A DNA stretch of 64,000 bases from Pseudomonas sp. MTM4 (GCF_019355055.1 NZ_CP048411.1:1364001-1428000), one strand, 5' to 3'. Numbered from the stretch's first letter, positions 1 to 8,926 are shown. Made by a program: numbers and translations. Notes: generated by a model from the sequence alone, not told the origin.

Positions 1-849
1 CTGCAGATCTACCTCGCCACCGGCCAGCTCAAGCCTTGGGCTGAGATCGACTGGATGGACGTGGCCGGCGAAGGCGGCTCGGCAGTATTGGCGCTGGTCT
101 GGCTGATCATGCTGCTGCACAGTCGTCCCGCCGGCCGGGTAACGCGGCTGCTTGCGCTCGGCCTTGCCTGCGTATTCCTGTCCTGGTGGATGGATGCGTT
201 GGATGAGTTCATCCAACTGCCGGAATTGGTGACCTGGGATAACTGGTTGGAAACCGCGCCGATGCCCGTCGGCCTGGTGTTGCTGACATTGGGCATCTAT
301 CACCTGAATCAGGAACAGCGCGCCATCAGCCAGCAGATGAGCAAGCGCGAAAAGGGATTCCGCGAGCACCGGCTGTTCGACAAACTAACTCCGCTAGGCG
401 CCGCCGAATATCTGCGCCAGCACGTGCAACTGGCACTCGCGCAGGCCCAGGCGGAGCAGCAACCCTTGTCACTGGTGGTCGTGGATCTGGACGATTTCAA
501 CGCGCTCAACCTGCGTTACGGTCAGGCCGAGGGCGACGCCGTGCTGCAGGCGATGGCCCACCTGCTGCTGCTCAATCTTCGCCGCCAGGACCTGCTCTGC
601 AGGTTGGCGGGGGATCGCTTCGTTGCCGTGTTGCCGAACACCGGCGAGGCCCAGGCCCGTTCAATTGCCGACGAACTGCGCCAGGCCGTAGTCAGCCTGG
701 CGCACAAAACCGCGCAGCACGGAGAGCGGGTGCACCTGCGCGCCAGCACCGCGACGGTGATGGCCTTCGACGAGGACGCCGAGCAACTCCTCAAACGCCT
801 CAACCTGAACCTGGCCAAGACCAAACAGCAACTGCCGCGCTGCGCCTGA
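1..849 (+). CDS. Membrane-anchored degenerate GGDEF protein (5' end outside window)
   Basis: The reading frame is open from base 1, so the gene begins upstream of the window and the ATG at 55 is only internal. The N-terminal part has hydrophobic segments (around VLALVWLIMLL, LLALGLACVFLSWW and VGLVLLTLGIYHL) that look like membrane helices. A GGDEF fold follows: the VVVDLDDFNALN motif and a regular spacing to RLAGDRF. The signature that should read GG(D/E)EF is AGDRF, so diguanylate cyclase activity is doubtful; it may be a sensor or a c-di-GMP/GTP binder. The stop lies 9 bp before the AraC regulator on the same strand, suggesting co-transcription. Family call is firm, function is not. Confidence 0.8.
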   Translation: MQIYLATGQLKPWAEIDWMDVAGEGGSAVLALVWLIMLLHSRPAGRVTRLLALGLACVFLSWWMDALDEFIQLPELVTWDNWLETAPMPVGLVLLTLGIYHLNQEQRAISQQMSKREKGFREHRLFDKLTPLGAAEYLRQHVQLALAQAQAEQQPLSLVVVDLDDFNALNLRYGQAEGDAVLQAMAHLLLLNLRRQDLLCRLAGDRFVAVLPNTGEAQARSIADELRQAVVSLAHKTAQHGERVHLRASTATVMAFDEDAEQLLKRLNLNLAKTKQQLPRCA

Positions 850-858
850 GAAACGACC

Positions 859-1884
859 ATGCCCCTCGGTTACGAATGCGACACGCGTTTCATCGCGGCT
901 CATCACCAACCGGCCGTATTGATCGACCTGGCGCTGTCGCGCGGGATCGGCAGCCATCAGTTGCTGCGCGGCACCGGGCTGTTCTACGAGGACATCACCA
1001 GCGGCCGAGCACGCATCAGCCCGGCGCAATTGCTCACGCTGATCAGCAATGCGCAACGCTTGCTGGACGCCGATGACAGCAGTTTTCTGCTTGGGCAACG
1101 ACTGCTGCCAGGCCATTACGGCGAAACCAGCCACGCGCTGAACCACGCCTGCACGCTGCTCCAGGCACTGGAACACCTGCAGCAATTCCGCGCGTTGCTC
1201 AGCCCTCTGCTGACACCGCGGCTACTGCTCGACGACAAGCAGGCTCATCTGTACTGGGTGGAAAGTTGGGGCACGGAAGACCAGCAGCGTTTTCTGGTTG
1301 AGGCCAGCCTGACTGCGGTGGTCGCCATGACCCGGCGCCTATCGGGGGAGCGACTGCCGTGGCGCTTTTATTTCAGCTATTCGCAGCCACGCCACATCGA
1401 ACAGTACTGGGTCCATCTGAGCGAGAACCTGACGTTCGACAGCCAGTGGACGATGATGAGCCTGCCTCACGAGTACCTGCACGCACCTTGGCCAAATGCC
1501 TCAGCCACCGCTGGCCAGGTTGCCCAGCAGGCCAGCCATGCACAACTGGCGAGCCTCGGTTGGCAATGTAGCTTTATCGATCAGCTGTACGACTACCTTC
1601 ACGCCAACATCCGCGCACCGCTGAACCTCGAACGGGTCGCCCAGGCGTTCGAGATGAGCCCTGCCTCTTTAAAGCGCAAGCTGCAAAAACAGGGTACTCA
1701 TTTTCAGGAACAGCTCGATCTGGTGCGCAAGCACGTCGCGCTCTATCTCTATCAGATGAAGGGATACAGCAATGAGGAAGTTGCGAGTTATCTGTGCTTC
1801 AACGACACCACCAACTTTCGCCGATCGTTCAAACGCTGGACCGGCCTGGCACCGAGCAGCCTGAGCCAACTCCTCGATAGGTAG
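859..1884 (+). CDS. AraC-family transcriptional regulator
   Basis: 341 aa. Residues about 20-200 resemble the Arabinose_bd-type sensor domain of the OruR/ArgR-like AraC subgroup. The C-terminal 100 residues form the double helix-turn-helix: NLERVAQAFEMSPASLKRKL, then the second HTH ending CFNDTTNFRRSFKRWTG. That FRRSFKRWTG motif is typical of AraC proteins. It follows the GGDEF-like gene after 9 bp and is probably in the same operon. No steroid gene adjoins it directly, so regulation of the cluster is possible but not shown. The effector is unknown. Confidence 0.88.
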   Translation: MPLGYECDTRFIAAHHQPAVLIDLALSRGIGSHQLLRGTGLFYEDITSGRARISPAQLLTLISNAQRLLDADDSSFLLGQRLLPGHYGETSHALNHACTLLQALEHLQQFRALLSPLLTPRLLLDDKQAHLYWVESWGTEDQQRFLVEASLTAVVAMTRRLSGERLPWRFYFSYSQPRHIEQYWVHLSENLTFDSQWTMMSLPHEYLHAPWPNASATAGQVAQQASHAQLASLGWQCSFIDQLYDYLHANIRAPLNLERVAQAFEMSPASLKRKLQKQGTHFQEQLDLVRKHVALYLYQMKGYSNEEVASYLCFNDTTNFRRSFKRWTGLAPSSLSQLLDR

Positions 1885-1955
1885 AGCCAAGGCCGACAGT
1901 ATCGTGCCTTTGGGCTTGGCCTAAGCGGCCCACCGAAGGGACAAGGATTTGGCGA

Positions 1956-2138
1956 CTATCGTGCAGAACGGGGTTCTACCTGGCTGTCATCTCGCCCGTC
2001 GCGACTGGGCGAAATCTGTACCGACCCCGCGTCGTTCTGCTGACGATCCAATGCCTTGAATGCTCGACGCAGCAAAAACGCCGCAATACCAGCCACAGTC
2101 AGAAATGCGATCAACACCGGTACGGCATGTTCGTTCAT
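1956..2138 (-). CDS. Small single-pass membrane protein
   Basis: About 60 aa from MNEHAVP. One strong hydrophobic segment (VPVLIAFLTVAGIAAFLL) is followed by Arg-Arg, which suggests an N-out, C-in single-pass topology, then a polar charged tail. A purine-rich GGATGAGAC lies about 10 bases before this ATG; an upstream in-frame ATG at 2153 has a poorer ribosome site. It stands alone between the AraC gene and the next small ORF. No family recognised. It could be a chance ORF, but the clean membrane segment argues for a gene. Confidence 0.45.
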   Translation of the reverse strand: MNEHAVPVLIAFLTVAGIAAFLLRRAFKALDRQQNDAGSVQISPSRDGRDDSQVEPRSAR

Positions 2139-2347
2139 TGCGCTTTGTCTCATCCGTTTGAAAGCTTCGCGGCCGCGATAGCGAATTGATACTACAAGCT
2201 ATCCATCCTTATACCAACGGTGCGGCTGTGTCGCTCGCCAATATCCAGACGAGTGATTGCACGGAAATCTTTACTTGTGTGCGACGAATCGGTCTGTCGT
2301 TGGTCCTAGACCATGGACCCGAACAACACCAGAGCTACGGGGGCAAG

Positions 2348-2521
2348 ATGAACCGGGACTACACCAGGCAATACCACCAGTTGCGCACCCACATCGAACG
2401 CATGCTCGGCAACGGCGCGGTGATCGCGGAGCGAGCGCCGCTCACGATCAGACGGGGCGATCAGCTTTTCCGGGTCTCGTGCGGGATGCTGATCAGCGAG
2501 CTGGCACTCGCTGACCGCTAA
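2348..2521 (+). CDS. Small hypothetical protein (57 aa)
   Basis: The frame is open from 2186, but the part before 2348 reads as non-coding. The ATG at 2348 follows a purine-rich stretch (CGGGGGCAAG) and starts MNRDYTRQYHQLRTH, a basic amphipathic sequence. The protein ends FRVSCGMLISELALADR. No signal peptide, membrane segment or known domain is visible. Likely a small cytosolic protein; function unknown. Confidence 0.4.
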   Translation: MNRDYTRQYHQLRTHIERMLGNGAVIAERAPLTIRRGDQLFRVSCGMLISELALADR

Positions 2522-2602
2522 AAGGACAAGCCGCTCGAGCCAGCGGCCAGCCAATCATTCGCTGCTACGGCAAAACAGAGCCTGCATTAAGCCAAGGCGT
2601 CG

Positions 2603-3022
2603 TTAGCTCAGACCGTCGAATTTCGCGTAGGGATTGCTGCAGGGCAGTCTATAACCGAGAAAGGTCACGACGGGATTCGCTTCCTGCTGGCGGCGCAGGT
2701 AGTCGGTCGAGACCATGAAATCCGTCAGCAGTCTACGTTCGAAGTTGTCCACCCGAAGATTGGTATAGGCGCTGCCGACACCGGTTTGCTGGCGGATCTT
2801 GTACAACCCCATCAGCGCCGTGAGCTTCTCCGAACCATAGTGCCCGGCCATCGCATCGACGAACTTTCGCTGATCCTCGTCCGACATCTGAAAGTCACCG
2901 ACAAGCTGGTGCAACAGTTCGGGAATGAATACCTGGCGGTCTTCGTACACCCAGGCTGCCGAGCCGACAGCAGCAACGCCCAGCGCGGCGGCGGATGAGA
3001 GCAGTAAGGTGCGGCGCTTCAT
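2603..3022 (-). CDS. Tat-exported small subunit of GMC dehydrogenase (gluconate 2-dehydrogenase subunit 3-like)
   Basis: 139 aa from MKRRTLLLSS, whose Arg-Arg pair followed by a hydrophobic Ala/Leu stretch looks like a twin-arginine signal. AAGGA sits 6 bases before this ATG, which favours it over the ATG at 3028. The mature part (YEDRQVFIPELLHQLVGDF, ending near NPYAKFDGLS) has the size and position of the small helper subunits that accompany membrane-associated GMC dehydrogenases. It starts 10 bp after the GMC gene on the same strand. By family analogy it carries its folded flavoprotein partner to the periplasm. The family match is by size, signal and context rather than a diagnostic motif. 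Confidence 0.7.
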   Translation of the reverse strand: MKRRTLLLSSAAALGVAAVGSAAWVYEDRQVFIPELLHQLVGDFQMSDEDQRKFVDAMAGHYGSEKLTALMGLYKIRQQTGVGSAYTNLRVDNFERRLLTDFMVSTDYLRRQQEANPVVTFLGYRLPCSNPYAKFDGLS

Positions 3023-3031
3023 GGGCATTCC

Positions 3032-4483
3032 TTAGCTATAGAGCAGATCGGCGGCACGAATGGACAAGGCGGCCGCGGTCAGGCTCGGATTGGCCGGAGA
3101 GCAGCTCGGGTAGGTTGCGGTGCCCACGACGACGAGATTCCGCATGCGGTGATGCAGCATCTGGCCGTCGACCACCGAGCCGTCATCGACCTGTCCCATG
3201 CGCAGCGTGCCCTGGACGTGGGACTCGGTCAGACGCCATTCCCGGAAATTGATCGACTCGACCGGCAGCGGCGCGAGCAGCTTTTCCAGACTGTCCAGAC
3301 CGTACTGGACGCCTTTCATGCCGTAGTCGGACTCGCCTCGGTAATCGATGATCGCCTGCCCGTTTTTCGGATCGATGAGGACGCGGTTTTCCACGTTGGG
3401 CAGGTCTTCGCTGACCAACATCAACGGCAGCGTCTGGTTCCAGCGGCCACGCTCCGGACGCAGGCCATACGGCCAACGGTTTTCGAAATAGACCAGACAG
3501 GCCGAATGGTCCTTGCGGAACTCACCGTCGTAAAGCGAATAGTTCAGGCCAGTGGTGATGGTACTGCCATCAAAATTGCCCAGGCCGTCGAGATAGACCT
3601 CGACGTTCGCGCCCACCTGTTCATGCAGGCCCATGCCGGTTTCGCCATTGACGATATCCGAACGCAGCAGGATCGCCGGGCTCTGGATGGCATTGGCGCC
3701 GAGCACGAACAGATCGCCGAAAACTTTGAATTCGCGACCCTCGGAAAGGATCGTGGCGCCCTTGACGGTGTTGCCTTCGTATTCGAGCGTGCGGACCTCT
3801 GTCTTCAGGCAGACGTCGACTTTGGGATGATGGAACAGGTCAGCCAGACCGTTCTGTGCCGTGAATTTGGCGTTGACCGGGCATCGATTGCAGGTCGCAT
3901 TCGCGCAGCAGACGCCGCGGGTACCGGACGCCACCCGAGCCCGGCCGGTCGGCATGATGAAGTGATAGTCAGGCATTGCCTGCTTCATGATCATGTCGAT
4001 CGACGAGCCTTTGTGCGGCGGCTGCGGGAATGGCTGGCTGCGCGGCAGCACCTTAGCCATGTCCTCGTCGCCGGCAATCGACATGATCTGCTCGGCCTGA
4101 CAGTAATAGGGTTCAAGATCCTCGTAGCTCAGCGGCCAGTCATTGCCGACGCCATAGTGGCTGCGCGTGGCGAAATCGCTGGGGTGCAAGCGTGGGGTCT
4201 GCGAGAACCAGCAATTCATGCCGCCGCCGAGCGCGATGGTGGTGTTCCAGGGCTTCTCGCCGCGATTGTCGTACGTGGACTCGGGTGCGATCGCCGAACT
4301 GCTCTGCGTCTGGATCTGCCAGTCCCAGGGATGGAAATCCCCCCATTCGATGATCAGCGCACGCCCGGTAAGGTGCTTCAGCGCTTCGGTCAGAAAGAAG
4401 CTGGAGCCAAAACCCGATCCAATAACGACCAATTCATAATGTGCCTTGTCGACATCCCTTGCGCTTACCCGGTTGATATCCAT
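3032..4483 (-). CDS. GMC-family FAD-dependent oxidoreductase
   Basis: 483 aa. The FAD-binding GSGFGSS motif lies near residue 22, the GGGMNCWFS segment around 85-95, and the C-terminal GMC signature (GTLRMG, then VVGTATYPSCSPANPSLTAAAL) closes the protein. A CNRCPVN segment supplies a possible Cys pair. GMC enzymes oxidise alcohols or sterols with FAD; the paired Tat subunit suggests a periplasmic dehydrogenase feeding the respiratory chain. Given the location, a hydroxysteroid or side-chain alcohol is a plausible substrate, but that is inference. AAGGG lies 8 bases before the ATG. It heads a two-gene operon. Confidence 0.85.
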   Translation of the reverse strand: MDINRVSARDVDKAHYELVVIGSGFGSSFFLTEALKHLTGRALIIEWGDFHPWDWQIQTQSSSAIAPESTYDNRGEKPWNTTIALGGGMNCWFSQTPRLHPSDFATRSHYGVGNDWPLSYEDLEPYYCQAEQIMSIAGDEDMAKVLPRSQPFPQPPHKGSSIDMIMKQAMPDYHFIMPTGRARVASGTRGVCCANATCNRCPVNAKFTAQNGLADLFHHPKVDVCLKTEVRTLEYEGNTVKGATILSEGREFKVFGDLFVLGANAIQSPAILLRSDIVNGETGMGLHEQVGANVEVYLDGLGNFDGSTITTGLNYSLYDGEFRKDHSACLVYFENRWPYGLRPERGRWNQTLPLMLVSEDLPNVENRVLIDPKNGQAIIDYRGESDYGMKGVQYGLDSLEKLLAPLPVESINFREWRLTESHVQGTLRMGQVDDGSVVDGQMLHHRMRNLVVVGTATYPSCSPANPSLTAAALSIRAADLLYS

Positions 4484-4809
4484 CCAACTACCCTTCCATA
4501 TAGCAGCGTCATCCTCGGACGGGCTGCTTCACTACAGTTCGCGCAACCACTTAGCCTGCTGCGCGCCGCAAGCGTTCCTATCCCTATCGGCTCCGCCGAT
4601 CGGCAGTGTTGCCAGGTTAACTCGACCGGCGGTAGAGGCTTAAGTTCCGCCCCGGCCGGAGCGAACTAGAGCATTCACCTGGATCCGACTCGGTCAAACC
4701 ATGGATTCGCCTCACCCGTCGCGGCGCGACACATGCGGATGGATGGAGCTAACGATCGCCACGGTAACGGGTCGAAGCAGAACCCCCGACTCAACTATCG
4801 AGGCCCCTC
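4484..4809. other. Intergenic region upstream of GMC gene
   Basis: 326 bp between the leftward GMC gene and the rightward small secreted-protein gene. It must hold both promoters. A poor match to the cluster box lies at 4510-4527, only 26 bp from the GMC start and without the downstream hexamer, so I do not call it. No RNA gene or terminator recognised. Confidence 0.5.
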
Positions 4810-5061
4810 ATGACCATCCCGAACATCGCCACCGCGGTTCTCGCCTTGCTCATCGCAACCAGCGCAGCAGCCAATCAGGAAAACGCCGATGACCGCCAGC
4901 ATGCGAATCCGAGCCAGAGCGGCGAGGAGTCGGCACATGGCTACGAAAATCCGACTGGCGTCGACCCGGATCCGCGCATGACCGAGCAAGAAGCGGAAAA
5001 CGCATACGAGCGAGCCGAAGAGCAGGCAGAGCCTGAAGAGGAAAAGACAGAGCAACGCTAG
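4810..5061 (+). CDS. Small secreted acidic protein
   Basis: 83 aa. The N-terminus (MTIPNIATAVLALLIATSAAANQ) is a clear signal peptide with an AXA-type cleavage site near residue 21. The mature part is very hydrophilic and rich in Glu, Gln and Asn, ending in Glu/Lys/Gln repeats; it is probably disordered. GAGG precedes the ATG by 5 bases. No family recognised. It lies alone, convergent with kshA. Confidence 0.6.
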   Translation: MTIPNIATAVLALLIATSAAANQENADDRQHANPSQSGEESAHGYENPTGVDPDPRMTEQEAENAYERAEEQAEPEEEKTEQR

Positions 5062-5158
5062 CGGTCTGGTCGTGGCCCTGTCTTTCATGCGGCGCAGAGC
5101 GGCTTTAGCGCTGCCTCGCACCTAGTTTGGAGGGAGGCGTCAGCCGGAGCGGTATGTA

Positions 5159-6199
5159 TCAGCGACGGTCGACCGTCACGATTTCCTGCCGTTCGGCCCT
5201 GCTGGCCGGCACGTCGGCCTCATCCATGAAGAACTGCTGATACCACTCGCGCAGCTGGTACACAGGACCGTCGCCCTCAGCCAGAACAGGATGGTCGATA
5301 CGCGCTTTATTCTTCCAGATGTCGACGTCCTGATAGAACGAGGTGCGGTTGTTCGCGACGTACTGGAGCGCAAGCTCCTTGTTCTGCTCTTCGCTCCAAC
5401 CCGGCACCTTCTTTACCAGCACACCAAAGCGCAACTCGAAACTCTCAGGGGTGACCGGCACGTGGCAGTTCAGCAGAATGCTTTCTACCAGCAAGCCTTC
5501 GAAGTTGGCCTTCATGCGGGTGAAGTGGGTAGCAGGCCCGTAATAGGCCGACTCTGCGACGAGATCACCGCCCAGCCGCCCCGAATCACCGTGGAAGATC
5601 TGGTGCCCGACATGCCCTTCGAACACGTTGGCGAAGTAGGTGGTGGGTGTACCGTGCACCGGCCCGAAATGCTGGGCGTCCGCCAGGTTGTCCACCAGCT
5701 CTCGTGGATTGGTTTCGATCAACATGGTATCCAGGTGCCAGTCGTTGTCCCACTCGTCGCTGTCGATCTCGGGCAAGTAAGGAATCTCGACGTCCTCTAC
5801 CGGGGGATTGCCCTCCGGGTTGTTCCAGACAAATAGCAGATGGTTCACCTCGCAGGTCTGCCAGCTGCGGGTCTTGGCTTTCGGCGGAATACGCTTGCAA
5901 TACGGGATCTCGGCGCAGCGGCCGCTCGCCTCGAATTTCCAATGATGGAAGGGGCAGACCACCTGGCCATCGACCAGCTCACCCTGGGACAGGTCGGCCC
6001 CCATATGCGGGCAATGCGCGTTCAGAATGCTGATAGTGCCCGCTTCATTGGCGAACGCGACCAGGCGGGTACCGAAGATGTTCAGGGTGTGCAGCTTGCC
6101 ATCACGGAAGTCGTTGGCGACACCCAGGCAGTGCCAACCACGGGCATAGCGATACTGGCCGGTTGAAGCGGCAGCTTTGATATCGAGCAGTTGCGTCAT
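5159..6199 (-). CDS. kshA: 3-ketosteroid 9alpha-hydroxylase oxygenase, KshA-like Rieske oxygenase
   Basis: 346 aa from MTQLLDIK; the ATG has GAGGA 7 bases upstream, so the longer open frame to 6295 is not used. Rieske [2Fe-2S] ligands are C63-x-H65 and C82-x2-H85 (CPHMGADL...CPFHH). The mononuclear iron site is in NLADAQHFGPVHG, with H177 and H182. KshA adds a 9alpha-hydroxyl to 1,4-androstadiene-3,17-dione-type substrates, which leads to spontaneous opening of ring B. It needs a reductase (KshB), not present in the window. A box-type promoter lies 94 bp upstream. The family fit is strong; the exact steroid substrate cannot be read from sequence. Confidence 0.88.
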   Translation of the reverse strand: MTQLLDIKAAASTGQYRYARGWHCLGVANDFRDGKLHTLNIFGTRLVAFANEAGTISILNAHCPHMGADLSQGELVDGQVVCPFHHWKFEASGRCAEIPYCKRIPPKAKTRSWQTCEVNHLLFVWNNPEGNPPVEDVEIPYLPEIDSDEWDNDWHLDTMLIETNPRELVDNLADAQHFGPVHGTPTTYFANVFEGHVGHQIFHGDSGRLGGDLVAESAYYGPATHFTRMKANFEGLLVESILLNCHVPVTPESFELRFGVLVKKVPGWSEEQNKELALQYVANNRTSFYQDVDIWKNKARIDHPVLAEGDGPVYQLREWYQQFFMDEADVPASRAERQEIVTVDRR

Positions 6200-6292
6200 A
6201 TCAGGGTCCTCAGAGGCATTGTTCTTATTCGCTGGAACCGTGGCTAAAACCACACGGCGTATGGCGATAATCGGCAAGACAGGCGATGCCCT

Positions 6293-6310
6293 CATCCCTC
6301 AGATGGACTA
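6293..6310 (-). promoter_or_regulatory. Steroid-cluster box upstream of kshA
   Basis: On the coding strand this reads TAGTCCATCTGAGGGATG, matching the TAGTCC half of the cluster box and GATG at the other end, with changes in the GAC half. A GATTAT hexamer follows after 20 bp (6267-6272), as at other sites. It lies 94 bp before the kshA start. Confidence 0.55.
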
Positions 6311-6382
6311 GATGAGGCAGCCGCGGAGGCGTAGCCGTTCCGCGGCGGATGACGTACAGGCAGACACGCTCGTCTGCGGCCG

Positions 6383-7633
6383 TCAGCGCACGTCCCGGAA
6401 AAACGGACGTGGCAAGGTCGTGACAGGTATTTTCAGCGGCGTCAGCTGGTTGCCACCGAGGGCGACTACGCTGTTGAGCACGACCCGCACCAGCTCCGCC
6501 TGACGGCGCACGCCGGTCTTGGAGAAGATCGCGCGCAGATGGGCGCGAGCGGTGTTGCGCATGATATTGAGGTTCTCCGCCGCCTCCTCGAGCGACAAGC
6601 CGTTGGCCAACTCCAGTGCCAGAGCGGTTTCCGCCGGCGTGAAGTTGAACAGCTGCTTGGCTACCGCATTGTTGACTTGGGACTTGCCGACCGCATCGCG
6701 CACATACAACACCACGGCGGGCTGCCCCTTGCCCTCGACCCAGTCAACCGCAGGCATGGGTTCGGCCACAACGCCCAGGTTGACTTCCCCCGAGGGCCGC
6801 GAGATGGACAGCGCATCGCGTGTCAGTGCCCGTTGGCCCTGATGAGCGGCAAAAGCTTCGTTGATCAGCTTGTGCAGCTCGCGGTTATCGCTCGGATAGG
6901 TCGCCTCCAGGCGCCCGCCTATCAGCTTCAGACCATCGGCCCGCTCCAGCAGCTCACGCGCAACTTCATTGAGCTGCAGCACCGCGCCGCTTCCGTCGAG
7001 CACGATGGTGGCTACCGAGAGACGGGTAATGGCCTGTGAATAAAGCGCGCCAATCATTTCGCTGCGGTTGAGCAGGTTGTGCATATGCAGACTGCGACGC
7101 AGGTGTGGCATCAACAGTCTGCAGATTTCACGGTCGCGCGCGTCGAACTCGGGCGCAGCGTGAGCGCGGGTGACGCGCAAGCGAACCAGCCCAGAATCCG
7201 GGGTGGTGATATCGGCGCCCATCAGATGGGAAACATCGTAATTGCGGCACAGATCGAGGTAATAACTTGAGGTTTTCCAGTCCGCTTCCGACAGCACGTC
7301 CAGCTCGGTGAAGACGGTATCCACGGGCTGGTTGCCAAAGGGCGTGGAACCCTCCTGGTAGGCCTGGTAGCAGAGCCGGCCGTGCTCTTTGTAGTTGCCG
7401 GCCACTAGCATCAGCCCCATCTCGTCCATGCCGACCACCTTGAGGATCAGCGTGACGTAATTGGCGCGAAAACAAATCCGCAAAGCCTCGAGCGCCCGGG
7501 TGAGCGTGTCACTGTCCAGCGAACCTTCCTGGATGATTTGTACGAGCGCATCGTACTCAGCGAGCGACAGGGGTTCTTTATACGGCGCAGGTGTGTCGTT
7601 CACGGAAATCATGGATAGCGGCATTGCTTGCAT
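6383..7633 (-). CDS. LuxR-type HTH regulator (TeiR-like?), copy 1
   Basis: 416 aa from MQAMPLSM; GAGG lies 6 bases before this ATG, better than the GTG at 7645. A long N-terminal sensor region without a recognisable receiver or autoinducer domain is followed by a LuxR HTH near the C-terminus: FTPAETALALELANGLSLEEAAENL, then NTARAHLRAIFSKTG. It is a close paralogue of the next gene and of the one at 26253. TeiR of Comamonas, a testosterone-degradation activator, is a LuxR-type protein of similar size, so a steroid-sensing activator is likely (inference). It follows the MMPL operon and copy 2 on the same strand. Confidence 0.85.
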   Translation of the reverse strand: MQAMPLSMISVNDTPAPYKEPLSLAEYDALVQIIQEGSLDSDTLTRALEALRICFRANYVTLILKVVGMDEMGLMLVAGNYKEHGRLCYQAYQEGSTPFGNQPVDTVFTELDVLSEADWKTSSYYLDLCRNYDVSHLMGADITTPDSGLVRLRVTRAHAAPEFDARDREICRLLMPHLRRSLHMHNLLNRSEMIGALYSQAITRLSVATIVLDGSGAVLQLNEVARELLERADGLKLIGGRLEATYPSDNRELHKLINEAFAAHQGQRALTRDALSISRPSGEVNLGVVAEPMPAVDWVEGKGQPAVVLYVRDAVGKSQVNNAVAKQLFNFTPAETALALELANGLSLEEAAENLNIMRNTARAHLRAIFSKTGVRRQAELVRVVLNSVVALGGNQLTPLKIPVTTLPRPFFRDVR

Positions 7634-7753
7634 ATCTGACCTCACTTACCGTCGGCGCCATCGCGCCGCAGCATTTATTGTTATTTTTAAGATTCATTCG
7701 TCGCTGGGAATCGGTGTTCAACCGAACTCGACTACGAATGAGCACATGCTACG

Positions 7754-8923
7754 TCATGAAGAATGCTTAAGGCTTTTCTGGATGTGTTCTCTCCCAAGGC
7801 TGACCACACTATTGAGAATGATGCGGACCAGTTCAGTCTGACGCCTGACGCCGGTCTTGGAAAAAATGGCGCGCAAATGCGCCCTCGCCGTGTTGCGTCT
7901 GATCCCAAGCGAATGGGCGGCTTCCTCCAGCGACAAGCCGTTGGCCAGTTCGATGACGAGGGCAGTCTCGGATGGCGTAAAGCCGAACAACTGCCGAGCG
8001 ATGGCATTGTTCAGTAGGGTGCGGCCCTCGGCGTCGCGGACATAAACCAGAAGCGCAGGATGATCGCTGTCATCCGCCCACTCCCCGTTCGGTACCGGTT
8101 CCACCACCAGCCCCAAACTGACCCGCCCGGACGGGCGCGAGATGGAAAGCGCCTCGGCCTCCTCCGGCTCACCCGGCAAGGACCGGCGCAGCGCACTTCG
8201 GAGCAGCTGATAAAGTCGCTGGTTATCGCCGGGGTAGTAGGCCTCCAGACGCCCACCGACGCTTTTCAAGCCATCTCCGCTGGCCAGCAGCTCACTGGCA
8301 ATTCGGTTCTGCTCGACGATCCGGCCGCTGGCATCCACGACCAGCGTCGCGATGGAAAGCCGGCCGATGACCTGGGAGTAGATGGACCGAAGCGACTCGT
8401 TACGGCCGAGCATCACATTCAAGTGCAGCACCCGACTGAGGTGCGGTACCAGGCGTGAACACAGCGCCTTTTCTGCTGGCGAGAAGTCTGGCGCGGTTTC
8501 AGGACGGGTAATTCTGAAGCGGAAGGTTCCGCTGCCAGGTGGCGAGATATCCACGCCCAGGACGTGAAAAACATCGTGGGCAGCGCAGTAGCGCTGGTAA
8601 TAAGGGCATGCGCGCCATGTGCTGGTGCTCATCAGATCACTAACGCTGAACACCTCGTTAGGCGGTGTATCGACAAAGGGCGTCTCGTCATAGGGGTAGG
8701 TCAGGTAGGTCACGCTCCCCTGCCCTTCGATGTCGCCCAGGACGATCATCAGCCCCTTGTCCGAGTTGTTTGGAGTCCGCAGGATCAGCGTCACGTAGTT
8801 CGCCGCAAACAGCTCGTGCAACGCCGTCAGCGCCGGGTTCCAGCCGGGCTCGTCTACGGCGGCGGCGTACAGCTTGTCCAGCAACCGGTCATAGCCGTCG
8901 ACATCCATCGCGCCCGCCAGCAT
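7754..8923 (-). CDS. LuxR-type HTH regulator, copy 2
   Basis: 389 aa, with the same architecture as its neighbour: an N-terminal region (MDVDGYDRLLDKLYAAAVDEPGWNP) and shared internal blocks such as ALSISRPSGRVSLGLVVEP, then the HTH FTPSETALVIELANGLSLEEAAHSLGI. The HTH is nearly the same as copy 1, so the two may bind the same or similar DNA. It starts 3 bp after the MMPL stop with GGAGG inside the MMPL end, so it is translated from the YCF48-MMPL transcript. A 108-bp gap separates it from copy 1. The inducer is unknown; a steroid intermediate is inferred from context. Confidence 0.85.
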   Translation of the reverse strand: MLAGAMDVDGYDRLLDKLYAAAVDEPGWNPALTALHELFAANYVTLILRTPNNSDKGLMIVLGDIEGQGSVTYLTYPYDETPFVDTPPNEVFSVSDLMSTSTWRACPYYQRYCAAHDVFHVLGVDISPPGSGTFRFRITRPETAPDFSPAEKALCSRLVPHLSRVLHLNVMLGRNESLRSIYSQVIGRLSIATLVVDASGRIVEQNRIASELLASGDGLKSVGGRLEAYYPGDNQRLYQLLRSALRRSLPGEPEEAEALSISRPSGRVSLGLVVEPVPNGEWADDSDHPALLVYVRDAEGRTLLNNAIARQLFGFTPSETALVIELANGLSLEEAAHSLGIRRNTARAHLRAIFSKTGVRRQTELVRIILNSVVSLGREHIQKSLKHSS

Positions 8924-8926
8924 TAC

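Noticed and set aside
4510..4527. Box-like CATCCTCGGACGGGCTGC before the GMC gene
   Set aside because: Only partial match, 26 bp from the start codon and without the downstream hexamer; likely chance.
3149..4669. Long plus-strand ORF of 506 codons opposite the GMC gene
   Set aside because: Composition is that of an antisense shadow in GC-rich DNA; the opposite strand encodes a clear GMC enzyme.
6200..6295. N-terminal extension of KshA to 6295
   Set aside because: The ATG at 6199 has a good GAGGA site and gives the usual family N-terminus.
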